Of a DNA stretch of 54,371 nucleotides, positions 7,982 through 16,454 are shown piece after piece; the stretch's first letter is position 1; each line of letters begins with the position of its first letter. The notes beneath the pieces were generated by a model. The model saw only the letters and a list, made by a program, of their open reading frames with translations. It was not told the DNA's origin and made no database searches. The translations under genes and the position numbers were made by a program. Location of the stretch: NCBI GenBank assembly GCA_003565735.1, contig PXBB01000110.1, forward strand, positions 1-54,371. Direction: 5' to 3'. The DNA is from Bacteroidales bacterium. Lineage in GTDB: Bacteria; Bacteroidota; Bacteroidia; Bacteroidales; PXBB01.

Positions 7982-8005
7982 CATCTTTTAAAAAGATGGT
8001 TTTTT
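7982..8005 (+). terminator. Probable terminator after the YiiX-like gene
   Basis: A CATCTTT/AAAGATG stem with a short A-rich loop is followed by GTTTTTT, 24 bases after the stop. It also precedes the promoter of the next gene. Confidence 0.6.
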
Positions 8006-8021
8006 AAAAGAATCATTTTTA

Positions 8022-8029
8022 TAATTTTG
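8022..8029 (+). promoter_or_regulatory. -7 box for the YebC-family gene
   Basis: TAATTTTG lies 18 bases before the ATG at 8048, so the leader is very short. Confidence 0.5.
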
Positions 8030-8047
8030 CAAAAAAAATTATGACCA

Positions 8048-8758
8048 ATGGGAAGAGCATTTGAATACCGCAGAGCAGCTAAGGAGAAGCGTTGGGACAA
8101 GATGTCCAAAGTGTTTCCAAAACTGGCTAAATTAATTACTTTAGCTGTAAAAGATGCCGGCCCTGACCCTGAAACTAATGCAAGCTTGCGCCACGCTATT
8201 CAGATGGCAAAAGGGCAAAACATGCCTAAAGACAATATTGATAATGCCATAAAAAGAGCTCTTGGCAAAGATGCAGACACGCTTGTAGAAGTGGTGTATG
8301 AAGCCAAAGGGCCACATGGCGTATTGTTATATATAGAGTGTACAACCGACAATACCACACGCACCGTTGCCAATGTACGTTCTTATTTGAATAAAGCTGG
8401 AGGTGCTTTTGTCCCGGCCGGTTCTTTCGACTTTCTCTTTTCCAGAAAAGCTGTATTTGAAATTGTTAAGCATGAAGGGATTGACTTGGAAAATCTCGAA
8501 CTAGAACTGATAGACTATGGCCTTCAAAGTATTGAAGAAGAACAAAACATTATATACATTTACACCGATTATACAGACTTTGGAGCAATGAGTAAAGCTC
8601 TCGAAGCCAAAAATATTGAGTGCAAATCATCCATGCTTAAACGTATAGCAGCTTCACCAGTCAAATTTACCGAAGAACAACTCCTTGATATTGAAAAAAT
8701 GCTTGACAAAATTGAAGACGATGATGATGTTCAAGCTGTTTATACAAACATAGAGTAA
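8048..8758 (+). CDS. YebC/PmpR/TACO1-family protein
   Basis: The 236 residues match the family length (about 240-250). The N-terminus MGRAFEYRRAAKEKRWDKMS is a lineage variant of the usual AGHSKWANIKHRKA start. The core motifs NMPKDNIDNAIKRALG, VVYEAKGPHGVLLYIECTTDN and RTVANVRSYLNKAGG are diagnostic. Some family members were reported as transcription regulators. Others act in translation and help ribosomes through difficult peptide motifs, and I cannot tell which applies here. The next gene, mtnP, starts 29 bases downstream, so the two are probably cotranscribed. Confidence 0.93.
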   Translation: MGRAFEYRRAAKEKRWDKMSKVFPKLAKLITLAVKDAGPDPETNASLRHAIQMAKGQNMPKDNIDNAIKRALGKDADTLVEVVYEAKGPHGVLLYIECTTDNTTRTVANVRSYLNKAGGAFVPAGSFDFLFSRKAVFEIVKHEGIDLENLELELIDYGLQSIEEEQNIIYIYTDYTDFGAMSKALEAKNIECKSSMLKRIAASPVKFTEEQLLDIEKMLDKIEDDDDVQAVYTNIE

Positions 8759-8787
8759 TAACACTTTTAACCTTACGCAACATAGAA

Positions 8788-9549
8788 ATGCAAAAAATTG
8801 GCATCATCGGGGGTTCGGGTTTAAGCGACTATCCCCTTTTCAAAATTTCAAAAACCATTACGACAACAAACAGCTATGGCCAACCATCCGGGCCTTTACT
8901 TAGCGGCAAGATAGGTAATACTGATGTCGTTTTTTTGCCACGACATGGTAAAGGGCACACAATTCCACCTTCTCAGGTTAACTATAGGGCTAACATCATT
9001 GCTCTTAAAGAAGCAGCTTGCACACACATTATTGCAACAACGGCATGTGGTAGTCTTAGAGAAAACCACCAAAGAGGCGACTTTGTGGTGCTTGACCAAT
9101 TTATCGACTTTACTAAAAGACGCATCAATACTTTTTATGAAAAATTTGAGCCCGGCAATCCGGAACATACACCTATGGCAGAACCTTTTGACCATCAGTT
9201 GCGAAATATCATCAAAGAAGTTTGTCAATCGAAAAATATACCCTACCACCCCAAAGGCACTGTTGTAACCATAGAAGGACCCCGTTTTTCCACCAAGGCA
9301 GAATCCAATCTCTTCAGGATGTTTGGTGCCGATGTTATCAACATGTCTATTGCAACAGAATGTGCACTGGCCAAAGAAGCAAAAATACCTTATGCTGCCA
9401 TTGCGTTGGTTACCGACTTTGATTGCTGGAAAGAAGACGAAGAGGAAGTTTCATGGCATATTGTTTTGGAAGAATTCAAAAACAATGTTGATGTTATGCA
9501 GCAAATCATTTATAATACTATTCAAAAAATCAACTCAGCGGAATCATAA
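8788..9549 (+). CDS. mtnP: S-methyl-5'-thioadenosine phosphorylase
   Basis: This is a family 2 purine nucleoside phosphorylase of 253 residues. The phosphate-binding start IGIIGGSGLSDYPLF, the FLPRHGKGHTIPPSQVNYRANI block and TVVTIEGPRFSTKAES are all present. The base-recognition segment reads VTDFDCWKED. The paired aspartates are the signature of MTA phosphorylases that bind adenine, where guanine- or hypoxanthine-specific enzymes carry asparagine. It splits 5'-methylthioadenosine into adenine and methylthioribose-1-phosphate, recycling a product of polyamine and SAM metabolism. No other methionine-salvage gene is adjacent. It lies 29 bases after the YebC gene. Confidence 0.9.
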   Translation: MQKIGIIGGSGLSDYPLFKISKTITTTNSYGQPSGPLLSGKIGNTDVVFLPRHGKGHTIPPSQVNYRANIIALKEAACTHIIATTACGSLRENHQRGDFVVLDQFIDFTKRRINTFYEKFEPGNPEHTPMAEPFDHQLRNIIKEVCQSKNIPYHPKGTVVTIEGPRFSTKAESNLFRMFGADVINMSIATECALAKEAKIPYAAIALVTDFDCWKEDEEEVSWHIVLEEFKNNVDVMQQIIYNTIQKINSAES

Positions 9550-9611
9550 ACAGCATAAGCTTCACATGCTTTTTTGGGACACTGCAGCAAAAGTTTATTC
9601 ATTTTTTTTTG

Positions 9612-9619
9612 TAAGTTTG
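9612..9619 (+). promoter_or_regulatory. -7 box for the GrpB-family gene
   Basis: TAAGTTTG lies 20 bases before the ATG at 9640. Confidence 0.45.
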
Positions 9620-9639
9620 TATCAGAATAAATAAACATT

Positions 9640-10233
9640 ATGGGTATTGATATTAATAATCTGAGCATTGAGGAATTCAGCAAACTTTTTCCCATTGAAA
9701 TCGTGCCTTACAATAGTAAGTGGCCGGTGATATTTGAAAAAGAAAAAAGCTTACTTCAGGAAACCCTTAGCGAATCGATTGCTTTACGCATTGAACACTT
9801 CGGAGGAACATCTATCCCGGGTTTATCTTCAAAACCTACGATTGACATTATAATGGAGATACCTCAACTTAATGAACGTCTCCGCAAATGGATCATAAGT
9901 AAAATGGAGCTCATTGACTATATACCTTTGTGGCGTGTTTCTGATAAGTTCTCTCATATGATGTTTGCCAAAGGATATTTTGCTTCCGGATTTTCAGGTC
10001 AGACTTTTCATGTTCACATGGATGTTAAAAAAAGTTCAATGTGGGACAGGCTTTATTTTAGAAACTTTTTACGCGAAAACCCAGAAACGATGAAGGCATA
10101 TGATACGTTAAAGCAAAAATTAGCTGATCAACATAAGTACAACAGAGATGCTTACAATGAATCTAAAACAGATTTTATTTTAGAAATTACACGTAAAGCC
10201 AAGGTAGAAGCTGAAAAAAAAGATAAGGAATAG
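9640..10233 (+). CDS. GrpB/UPF0157 family protein (nucleotidyltransferase fold)
   Basis: This 197-residue protein has the family core VPYNSKWPVIFEKEKSLLQE, then IEHFGGTSIPGLSSKPTIDI. The GGTSIPGL-KPTIDI block corresponds to the nucleotide-binding motif GS-AVPGL-KPVIDI of GrpB/UPF0157 proteins, which have the nucleotidyltransferase fold. Family function is not established. The C-terminus (about 40 residues) is basic and ends in a KAKVEAEKKDKE tail. It converges with the TlpA-type gene, leaving only nine bases between the stops and no visible terminator. Confidence 0.85.
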   Translation: MGIDINNLSIEEFSKLFPIEIVPYNSKWPVIFEKEKSLLQETLSESIALRIEHFGGTSIPGLSSKPTIDIIMEIPQLNERLRKWIISKMELIDYIPLWRVSDKFSHMMFAKGYFASGFSGQTFHVHMDVKKSSMWDRLYFRNFLRENPETMKAYDTLKQKLADQHKYNRDAYNESKTDFILEITRKAKVEAEKKDKE

Positions 10234-10242
10234 TGTAAATAG

Positions 10243-11652
10243 TTACGGTTGATTGATTAATCGATTAAGGGTTGTAGTAATTGCCCCACTGGGTTGAGGA
10301 GCAGGATATCTTAAAACCTGTCCATCCCTGTCAATTAAAATAAAAAAAGGCAAATGACGTACGCGTAAGTTATCCAACAATCCATAATTATAATCAAAAT
10401 GGGCAATAGTAAAATTATAATCTTTATCACTCAAAAAATAATTCATGTTTAAAGGCTCCATATCAACATTAACACCAACAATTTTGACATGATTGCTAAA
10501 TTTCTCATAAATTTCATTGAGCAAAGGCATTTCAGCCATACATCTCACACAGGAAGTATTCCAAAAAAATAAGTACACATATTTCCCTTTCCAATCTTTT
10601 AAGTTGAGCAATGCGCCACGGGTGTCGGTTAGCGTAAAGTTTTCAATAGGAAAGTGTCCCTTATAAGAATTCAGCAATTCTTTTTGTGCGGTTGCCATGA
10701 TACGAACCTCAGGAAAACGCGCCTTATGTGCTACATCATCCAAAATACTGATAATATTGCTTCGTTCAAAACCAGGATACTCCCATAATTCTCCCAGCCC
10801 CTTGACCAGCACAACTTTTCTAATATACTCATTACGCAGCAAAGTATCTTTACCTAATGAATCGAGAAGTGCCGGATAGCTTGCCAGATCATTTATAGTA
10901 TATTCAAGGTCGGAAAAACGAATGCGGCGGCTGATATCTGTAAAAAATTTTGAAAAATACTGATTAAAAAAAACCATGTATCCCATATTGTCAACATGTA
11001 CAGGCTTATTATAAAAGTAAGCACGAAACAAATTCTCTCTTGACAAAATACGTGATGACTGCTCAATAATAGCTATTTTGTATGTTTTGTAAATATGAAA
11101 GTAGGGATGGGTTGCCGTACTGAAGTAGTGCGCTGTTTCTTCTTTAAACGATTCTATCAGAGCCCTGTCGCGCCCGCGCAGTAATGCAACAGCATTATCC
11201 GCAATAAAAGCATTATACCGACTATCGAAAGTTCTTATTAAGTAATTCAATGATGTTGAATCCTCCCCTTTTATCGAATAGTTTAACAAAGGTCTTTCTA
11301 AAAAGGGGTTGCTGGTTTCTCTGTAGGAAAAAACATCATAATCCTCAAAAATCAACTCATATGTTTTTCCTTTTTCTATGTATAATGTCGTTTCAAAAAA
11401 ATCTAAACGTAAATAAATAAGCCGGGGCGCATTTACGTTAAAAACAAACTCAAAGCTTGCATTATTATTGATTTTTTGTTCGCCAAATTTTTTCAGATTG
11501 TACGTCAAATAATCGGTATAGGTATAAGCCCGTAAAAACCTCCCCTCCGCTCCTTTGATGTAGCCCTTAACAACAGTTTTCTGGCTCACAGCAGAACTTA
11601 TTGAGAAAAAAAATACAATTATTAAAAAAAAACGAATTTCTTTTTTCACCAT
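10243..11652 (-). CDS. TlpA-type thiol-disulfide oxidoreductase, exported
   Basis: A signal peptide (IRFFLIIVFFFSISSAVSQ) is followed by a beta-rich segment (VVKGYIKGAEGRFLRAYTYT) of the kind found in DUF4369-bearing proteins of Bacteroidota. A long helical region comes next, and a thioredoxin-like domain covers about residues 330-469. The active site is WNTSCVRCMAEMPLLNEIY, a CxxC motif with Val-Arg in the middle. It also has the GKYVYLFF strand and the cis-proline segment HLPFFILIDRDGQVLR. It probably handles disulfides or carries peptides in the periplasm. No cytochrome c gene is close, so a c-type maturation role is not supported. CoaD is 25 bases upstream on the same strand and may share the transcript. 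Confidence 0.85.
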   Translation of the reverse strand: MVKKEIRFFLIIVFFFSISSAVSQKTVVKGYIKGAEGRFLRAYTYTDYLTYNLKKFGEQKINNNASFEFVFNVNAPRLIYLRLDFFETTLYIEKGKTYELIFEDYDVFSYRETSNPFLERPLLNYSIKGEDSTSLNYLIRTFDSRYNAFIADNAVALLRGRDRALIESFKEETAHYFSTATHPYFHIYKTYKIAIIEQSSRILSRENLFRAYFYNKPVHVDNMGYMVFFNQYFSKFFTDISRRIRFSDLEYTINDLASYPALLDSLGKDTLLRNEYIRKVVLVKGLGELWEYPGFERSNIISILDDVAHKARFPEVRIMATAQKELLNSYKGHFPIENFTLTDTRGALLNLKDWKGKYVYLFFWNTSCVRCMAEMPLLNEIYEKFSNHVKIVGVNVDMEPLNMNYFLSDKDYNFTIAHFDYNYGLLDNLRVRHLPFFILIDRDGQVLRYPAPQPSGAITTTLNRLINQP

Positions 11653-11677
11653 ATAGTAATTAGCAAAAGTACATCAT

Positions 11678-12142
11678 TTACATTTTTATATCAACGCCCT
11701 TCGGCACAAAACGTGACACATCGCCGCCATTTCTGTATATATCCCTCACTATTGACGAGTTTAGTGCCGTAAGCTCAGGTGTTGTAAGTAAAAATACCGT
11801 TTCTATAGAACGATGCATTTGCTTATTTATTTGCCCGATGCTTCTTTCAAATTCAAAATCTGCTGAAGTGCGCAAACCCCGTAAAATGTATCGTGCTTTC
11901 ATTTTTTTACACAAATCTACTGTAAGACACTCATAAACAACAACTTCTACTCTTTTATATGGTGCAAATACTTGCTCTATCCATTGCTTGCGTTTTTCTA
12001 AAGGGAAAAAAGATTTTTTATTTTGATTTTTTCCGATGGCCACTATAATTTTATCAAAAAGGGGTAAAGCACGCTTTATGATAGATTCATGACCTGTAGT
12101 AATAGGATCGAAAGAGCCGGGAAAAACAGCTATATTATTCAT
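11678..12142 (-). CDS. coaD: Pantetheine-phosphate adenylyltransferase
   Basis: CoaD transfers AMP from ATP to 4'-phosphopantetheine, the penultimate step of coenzyme A synthesis. The 154 residues fit the family. VFPGSFDPITTGHESIIKRA contains the TxGH nucleotidyl-transfer motif. YILRGLRTSADFEFE and the terminal LNSSIVRDIYRNGGDVSRFV, with the ISSxxxR-like element, complete the signature. It probably heads a two-gene unit with the oxidoreductase. A TAGTTTTG box on the minus strand near 12205 is a possible promoter. Confidence 0.95.
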   Translation of the reverse strand: MNNIAVFPGSFDPITTGHESIIKRALPLFDKIIVAIGKNQNKKSFFPLEKRKQWIEQVFAPYKRVEVVVYECLTVDLCKKMKARYILRGLRTSADFEFERSIGQINKQMHRSIETVFLLTTPELTALNSSIVRDIYRNGGDVSRFVPKGVDIKM

Positions 12143-12293
12143 TTTTGTGAATTTGAATTATACTTATTAATTTGAGTCTTTGCTGATTTTTATAATATTA
12201 CTTGCAAAACTAAGTTTTTTATTAAATTCGTGCTTAACAATTTTGGATTTATTAATAAATATTAGAAAAACAGCTTTTTGTTAGATTGTTTTA

Positions 12294-12851
12294 ATGATTA
12301 TGTTAAGAAACAAAGGACTGCTACAAGTTGGCGGATTGTCGAAAGATGCAGGAAAAACATCATTGGTATTAAAAATTATAGCACACTTTAGCAAGTATCA
12401 TAAAATTAAGGCATTAAAAATTTCTAAGCACCAAGCATCAGGTACTGTTCATACTATTAAACAAACTGATGGTTATGAAATATCTCAGGAAAAAAGCCGT
12501 AAAGGCATCACCGACACATCAAAAATGCTTAAATTTGGTGCCTGTGAGGCCTATTATATTTGTGCAACAGATGCGTATCTTAAATCAGCTTATGATGGCT
12601 TGCTTTCTCATATTGGGCAAAGCTTAATAGTTTGCGAGTCAAATAGTATCGCACAATTTTTTGTGCCTGATGTGCTATTGATTTGTCAAAACAGCAATGA
12701 AAGTGTTAAACCCTCTGCACTTCCGTTACTGCAAAAGGCACATAAAACCATTAAAACGGAAAGTATAAATATGCTCAACATAGAATCTTTATTAGAAATA
12801 AAATGTAACACCTGGTATCTCAAAAAGAATATGCCGGCAAACCCTAAATAA
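12294..12851 (+). CDS. MobB-like P-loop protein of molybdenum cofactor cluster
   Basis: This 185-residue protein starts with a P-loop, LQVGGLSKDAGKTSLVLKII, the GGxxKxAGKT form seen in MobB and related deaminating or cofactor-loading GTPases. Later segments CESNSIAQFFVPDVLLIC and IKALKISKHQ are consistent with that fold. Its place directly ahead of moeA (the moeA ATG starts two bases after its stop) supports a role in molybdopterin or molybdenum chemistry. MobB proteins bind GTP and assist MobA, but no mobA is here. The start could also be the ATG two codons later. Assignment to the superfamily is good; the exact role is uncertain. Confidence 0.65.
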   Translation: MIMLRNKGLLQVGGLSKDAGKTSLVLKIIAHFSKYHKIKALKISKHQASGTVHTIKQTDGYEISQEKSRKGITDTSKMLKFGACEAYYICATDAYLKSAYDGLLSHIGQSLIVCESNSIAQFFVPDVLLICQNSNESVKPSALPLLQKAHKTIKTESINMLNIESLLEIKCNTWYLKKNMPANPK

Positions 12852-12852
12852 T

Positions 12853-14034
12853 ATGAAAATGAAAAGTTTTGAAGAGGCTTTAGATCTTATGTTGTCTTGT
12901 GAATATCATGCTCAAACAGAAAAAGTTGACATTATGGAATGCCTGGGTAGGATATTAGCCGAAGATGTCACATCCGATATCAATATGCCTCCTTTCGATA
13001 AGTCTGCGATGGACGGTTATGCTGCCAGGCGCTGCGATTTGGGAAAACCACTTGAAGTTATTGAAACAATAAAGGCAGGTGATATCCCTCAAAAAAAAAT
13101 TCATACATGCCAATGCAGCAAAATTATGACCGGTTCAATCATACCCGAAGGTGCTGACTGTGTCATTATGGTTGAAGAAACAGAACAACACACGGCCAAC
13201 ACAATTTTATTCACAGGTCGTTATCGCAAAAGCAATATCGCATTGAAAGCAGAAGATATTGCTGTGGGTACTGTTGTATTAAAAAAGAGCACCCTAATAC
13301 GGCCTCAGGAAGTTGCTGTTTTAGCTACTGTAGGATGTGTACAACCCCTCGTTTTTAAAATGCCAAGGATAATCATTTTATCTACAGGAGATGAAATCGT
13401 TGAGCCTCATATAAAACCTTCTAATGGAAAGATACGCAACAGTAATGCTTATCAACTCCATGCACAAATTCTAAAAATGCACTTTAAGTCAAGCTATGGC
13501 GGCATTATATGCGACACCCCTCAAAAACTCGAGGAGACACTCGCACATGCCCTGAGCAACCATGACCTTATAATCCTTACGGGCGGCATTTCCATGGGCG
13601 ATTATGATTATGTGCCGGATATTTTAAAAAAACTGGGTGTTGATTTGTGTGTTCAAAAAATTGATATCAAGCCGGGAAAGCCTACAATATTTGGTCAAAA
13701 ACATAACACTTTTGTTTTTGGCTTGCCGGGCAACCCTGTTTCTTCTTTCGTCATATTCGAACTGTTCACGAAACCTTTCATTTATAAAATGGCAGGCCAT
13801 ACCTATGAGCCACGTGTTTTATCGCTGCCTATGGCCGATGATTATACGGTAAAAGGCATCAACCGACTTTCGTGGCAACCTATAGTTATCACACCGCAAA
13901 AAACAGTTGAAGCCGTAAGGTATCACGGTTCAGGGCACATACATGCATTAAGCAAAGCAGACGGCATTATGCGTGTAGAAGCTGGCAAAGCAAAAATTTT
14001 AAAAGGAGAACAAGTGCATGTTAGACAAATTTAA
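12853..14034 (+). CDS. moeA: Molybdopterin molybdotransferase
   Basis: MoeA inserts molybdate into adenylylated molybdopterin. The 393 residues match the family. The N-terminal part has LGRILAEDVTSDINMPPFDK followed by SAMDGYA, and CSKIMTGSIIPEGADCVIMVE. The MogA-like domain reads RIIILSTGDEIVEP and LTGGISMGDYDYV, followed by KPGKPTIFG and GLPGNPVSSFV. It is the second gene of the cluster, and its 3' end overlaps moaA by 17 bases. The last codons (AAAAGGAGAACAAGTGC) supply a good Shine-Dalgarno sequence for moaA at 14003-14009, suggesting coupled translation. Whether the organism loads molybdenum or tungsten cannot be read from this gene. Confidence 0.95.
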   Translation: MKMKSFEEALDLMLSCEYHAQTEKVDIMECLGRILAEDVTSDINMPPFDKSAMDGYAARRCDLGKPLEVIETIKAGDIPQKKIHTCQCSKIMTGSIIPEGADCVIMVEETEQHTANTILFTGRYRKSNIALKAEDIAVGTVVLKKSTLIRPQEVAVLATVGCVQPLVFKMPRIIILSTGDEIVEPHIKPSNGKIRNSNAYQLHAQILKMHFKSSYGGIICDTPQKLEETLAHALSNHDLIILTGGISMGDYDYVPDILKKLGVDLCVQKIDIKPGKPTIFGQKHNTFVFGLPGNPVSSFVIFELFTKPFIYKMAGHTYEPRVLSLPMADDYTVKGINRLSWQPIVITPQKTVEAVRYHGSGHIHALSKADGIMRVEAGKAKILKGEQVHVRQI

Positions 14035-14818
14035 CCGGAAAATTAACTACCTGCGCATTTCCGTAACAGACCGCTGTAACCTGCGCTGCAGGTACTGCAT
14101 GCCTCACTGCGGTGTCAAGTGGCTACAACCCGAAGACATTATAAAATACGAAGAAATTATTGAGGTTGTTGAATTTGTTATTGGCAAAGACATCAATAAA
14201 ATCAGACTTACCGGAGGCGAACCTTTGGTACGAAAAAATATTGTTAAACTGGTTAATGCTTTGGCAAATATTAAAGGCATCAAAGACCTGGCCATGACAA
14301 CCAATGGTGTGCTGCTTAAAGATTATGCACAAGAGCTGGCAGCAGCGGGCCTGCACAGAATAAATATCAGCCTTGACACGGTTGACCCTATCAAATTTAA
14401 AAATATTACACGCGGCGGCGATATCAACAAAGTTTTTGCAGGTATTGAAGAAGCCAAAAAGGCAGGCTTATTCCCCGTAAAAATTAACTGTGTCATCAAT
14501 AAGTGGACTACAGCTGAAGATGCTTTAGCTGTCAGAAAGTTTTGTTTCGACAATGGGCTGGAGCCCCGTTACATATCAGAAATGAGCCTTACCGAGGGCA
14601 GTTTTGGCATTGTTGACGGTGGCACCGGAGGCGATTGCAGCCACTGTAATAGAGTCAGACTTACCAGCAACGGCATGTTTAAACCCTGTCTTTTCAGCGA
14701 CCTGGAATTTAACATCAGAAAACTGGGCATCGAAAAAGCTTTTTTAAGTGCTGTTAATTCAAAGCCCGAAAAGGGCTGTAAAAATCATACTAACTTTTTT
14801 AATAATATCGGAGGTTAA
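14018..14818 (+). CDS. moaA: GTP 3',8-cyclase, compact form
   Basis: This radical SAM enzyme makes 3',8-cyclo-GTP in the first step of molybdopterin synthesis. The SAM cluster motif CNLRCRYC sits near residues 20-27, followed by RLTGGEPLVRKN and ISLDTVDPIKF. The second cluster motif is CSHCNRVRLTSNGMFKPC, giving the Cx2Cx13C spacing with both NRVR arginines, then LFSD. The protein ends in IGG, the double-glycine tail needed for catalysis in characterised MoaA. It is only 266 residues against about 330. The missing 50-60 residues lie between the RFIE-equivalent (PRYISEMSLTEG) and the second cluster. All catalytic elements remain, so I read it as a compact but working variant rather than a pseudogene. 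Confidence 0.9.
   Translation: MLDKFNRKINYLRISVTDRCNLRCRYCMPHCGVKWLQPEDIIKYEEIIEVVEFVIGKDINKIRLTGGEPLVRKNIVKLVNALANIKGIKDLAMTTNGVLLKDYAQELAAAGLHRINISLDTVDPIKFKNITRGGDINKVFAGIEEAKKAGLFPVKINCVINKWTTAEDALAVRKFCFDNGLEPRYISEMSLTEGSFGIVDGGTGGDCSHCNRVRLTSNGMFKPCLFSDLEFNIRKLGIEKAFLSAVNSKPEKGCKNHTNFFNNIGG
14809..14815 (+). promoter_or_regulatory. Shine-Dalgarno of moaC formed by the GG-tail codons of moaA
   Basis: CGGAGGT lies seven bases before the moaC ATG. The same bases GGA GGT are the codons of the terminal Gly-Gly of MoaA, so the essential tail and the ribosome site of the next gene coincide. Confidence 0.7.
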
Positions 14819-14821
14819 CAT

Positions 14822-15283
14822 ATGACGGGTAAAAAATTATCGCACACAGACAGTAAAGGCAAAGCCAGCATGGTAGATGTTGGACAAAAGGAATACCAAT
14901 CGAGAAAAGCTGTTGCCACAGGATTTATTAAGATGCAAAAAGAAACCATTTTGCTTGTTGAAAAAAATCTTGTCAAAAAAGGCGATGTACTGAGTATTGC
15001 TGAAATAGCAGGCATACAAGCAGCCAAGCAAACACCGATACTTATTCCCCTGTGTCATAACCTGAACCTTACAAAAATTGAGCTGCAATGCTCTATAGCC
15101 ACCAACGGTATCAAGGTACAATCGGAGGTGCGCTGTAATGGTCAAACAGGTGTGGAAATGGAAGCGCTAACCGCTGTATCTGTTGCACTGCTTACCATAT
15201 ACGACATGTGCAAAGCTGTTGATAAAAAAATGTCAATATCAGAGATAAAACTCCTGGAAAAATCAAAAACAAACATCACATAA
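14822..15283 (+). CDS. moaC: Cyclic pyranopterin monophosphate synthase
   Basis: MoaC converts 3',8-cyclo-GTP to cyclic pyranopterin monophosphate, directly after MoaA. The 153 residues carry LSHTDSKGKASMVDVGQKEY, the conserved K-----DVLSIAEIAGIQAAK helix, the active-site block TPILIPLCHNLNLTKIEL, and GQTGVEMEALTAVSVALLTIYDMCKA. The start three bases after the moaA stop, with a strong Shine-Dalgarno site, indicates tight coupling. The order moeA-moaA-moaC fits one operon. Confidence 0.96.
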   Translation: MTGKKLSHTDSKGKASMVDVGQKEYQSRKAVATGFIKMQKETILLVEKNLVKKGDVLSIAEIAGIQAAKQTPILIPLCHNLNLTKIELQCSIATNGIKVQSEVRCNGQTGVEMEALTAVSVALLTIYDMCKAVDKKMSISEIKLLEKSKTNIT

Positions 15284-15296
15284 AAATGAGTCGAAA

Positions 15297-16232
15297 ATGA
15301 AAAAAGATATTATAGTCAAATCTGTTAATATATCACTTGAAAAGGGCACCATAAAAAAAACGACCGACACAGCAGAAATTACTGAGCAAGGTATTAAAGG
15401 CGATGCCCATGCAGGCGCATGGCACAGGCAAATCAGTATGCTGGGCACCGAAAGTATTGAAAAATTCTCTGCTATGGCCAAGCGCGGCATCAGCTATGGT
15501 GAATTTGCCGAGAATATTACCACAGAAGGCATGTTGCTATACCATGCTTTACCGCTTGACACCTTTGAAAACAAGGATATTGTTCTGCAAGTTACACAAA
15601 TAGGCAAAGAATGCCATGGCAGTAAGTGTGCCATCTTTAATGAAGTTGGCAACTGTGTTATGCCCAAAGAAGGTATTTTTTGCAGAGTTTTACAAGGCGG
15701 CAAACTCAAAGCAGGCGATAAGCTCACATACAAGCCCCGCCCTTTTACTTTTCATGTAATTACTCTTAGCGACCGTGCCAGCAAAGGAATATACGATGAT
15801 CGCAGCGGCCCGCGCATCATAAAGCATGTCAAATCTTTCTATGCTGATACCAACAGGCCTGTTTACATTACACACACCATAATACCTGATAAGGAAGAGG
15901 ATTTGGCCTTACATATTCAAAAAAGTGTAGCCGTTGATACAGACTTCATAATAACTACAGGAGGCACAGGCATAGGTCCCAGAGATATAACAACTGATGT
16001 GGTAAAACCTCTTTTAGAAAAAGAAATACCCGGCATTATGGAGATGGTAAGAGTTAAATATGGCATGCAAAAACCAAATGCTTTTTTAAGCCGTAGTGTT
16101 GCGGGTACCATACAAAAAACCTGTCTTTTTACGCTACCGGGCAGTTTAAAAGCTGTTGATGAATACATGAATGAACTGCCGCAGTTTTTCAACCATCTCA
16201 TTTACACACTGTACGAACTTGATTTTCATTAA
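15297..16232 (+). CDS. MOSC domain fused to MogA/MoaB-type molybdopterin adenylyltransferase
   Basis: The 311 residues form two domains. The first (about 1-148) is a MOSC domain of the small stand-alone type: GIKGDAHAGAWHRQISML, GEFAENITTEGM, and the cysteine-rich GKECHGSKCAIF with CVMPKEGIFCRVLQGG and KAGDKL. The second (about 150-311) is MogA/MoaB: HVITLSDRASKGIYDDRSGP, FIITTGGTGIGPRDITTDVV and CLFTLPGSLKAV. MogA adenylylates molybdopterin before MoeA inserts the metal. MOSC domains bind sulfur on cysteine or transfer it to the cofactor. The gene closes the operon, 13 bases after moaC. The fusion links a late cofactor step to sulfur handling. Confidence 0.9.
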   Translation: MKKDIIVKSVNISLEKGTIKKTTDTAEITEQGIKGDAHAGAWHRQISMLGTESIEKFSAMAKRGISYGEFAENITTEGMLLYHALPLDTFENKDIVLQVTQIGKECHGSKCAIFNEVGNCVMPKEGIFCRVLQGGKLKAGDKLTYKPRPFTFHVITLSDRASKGIYDDRSGPRIIKHVKSFYADTNRPVYITHTIIPDKEEDLALHIQKSVAVDTDFIITTGGTGIGPRDITTDVVKPLLEKEIPGIMEMVRVKYGMQKPNAFLSRSVAGTIQKTCLFTLPGSLKAVDEYMNELPQFFNHLIYTLYELDFH

Positions 16233-16454
16233 TGCAACACTGATGGCGCCTTTCAAAACGCCCCCATCACATACAAAATGGCATATTAGCGTTTTTCCCT
16301 GCCTACCTGAAGAGCAAGCCTAACTTAAGAAAGTGCTGTCATTGCCTCTTTATGGGGGTTTTGCAAAAGGCAGAGCTCTCTGGATGATAAGGCCATTGTT
16401 ATAAAAAGCAGATAATACAGGCTAGGTTAATTTTTCAGTACGGAGGGCAAATTA
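16233..16454. other. Intergenic region between the molybdopterin operon and trmH
   Basis: This 222-base convergent gap has no open frame with protein-like content. A run CGCCCCCATCAC and a later TTTATGGGGGTTTTG could pair loosely, but I see no clean terminator or known riboswitch fold. Confidence 0.3.

Noticed and set aside
16233-16454. Molybdenum cofactor riboswitch
   Set aside because: The region lies after, not before, the molybdopterin operon, and no matching fold could be traced by eye.
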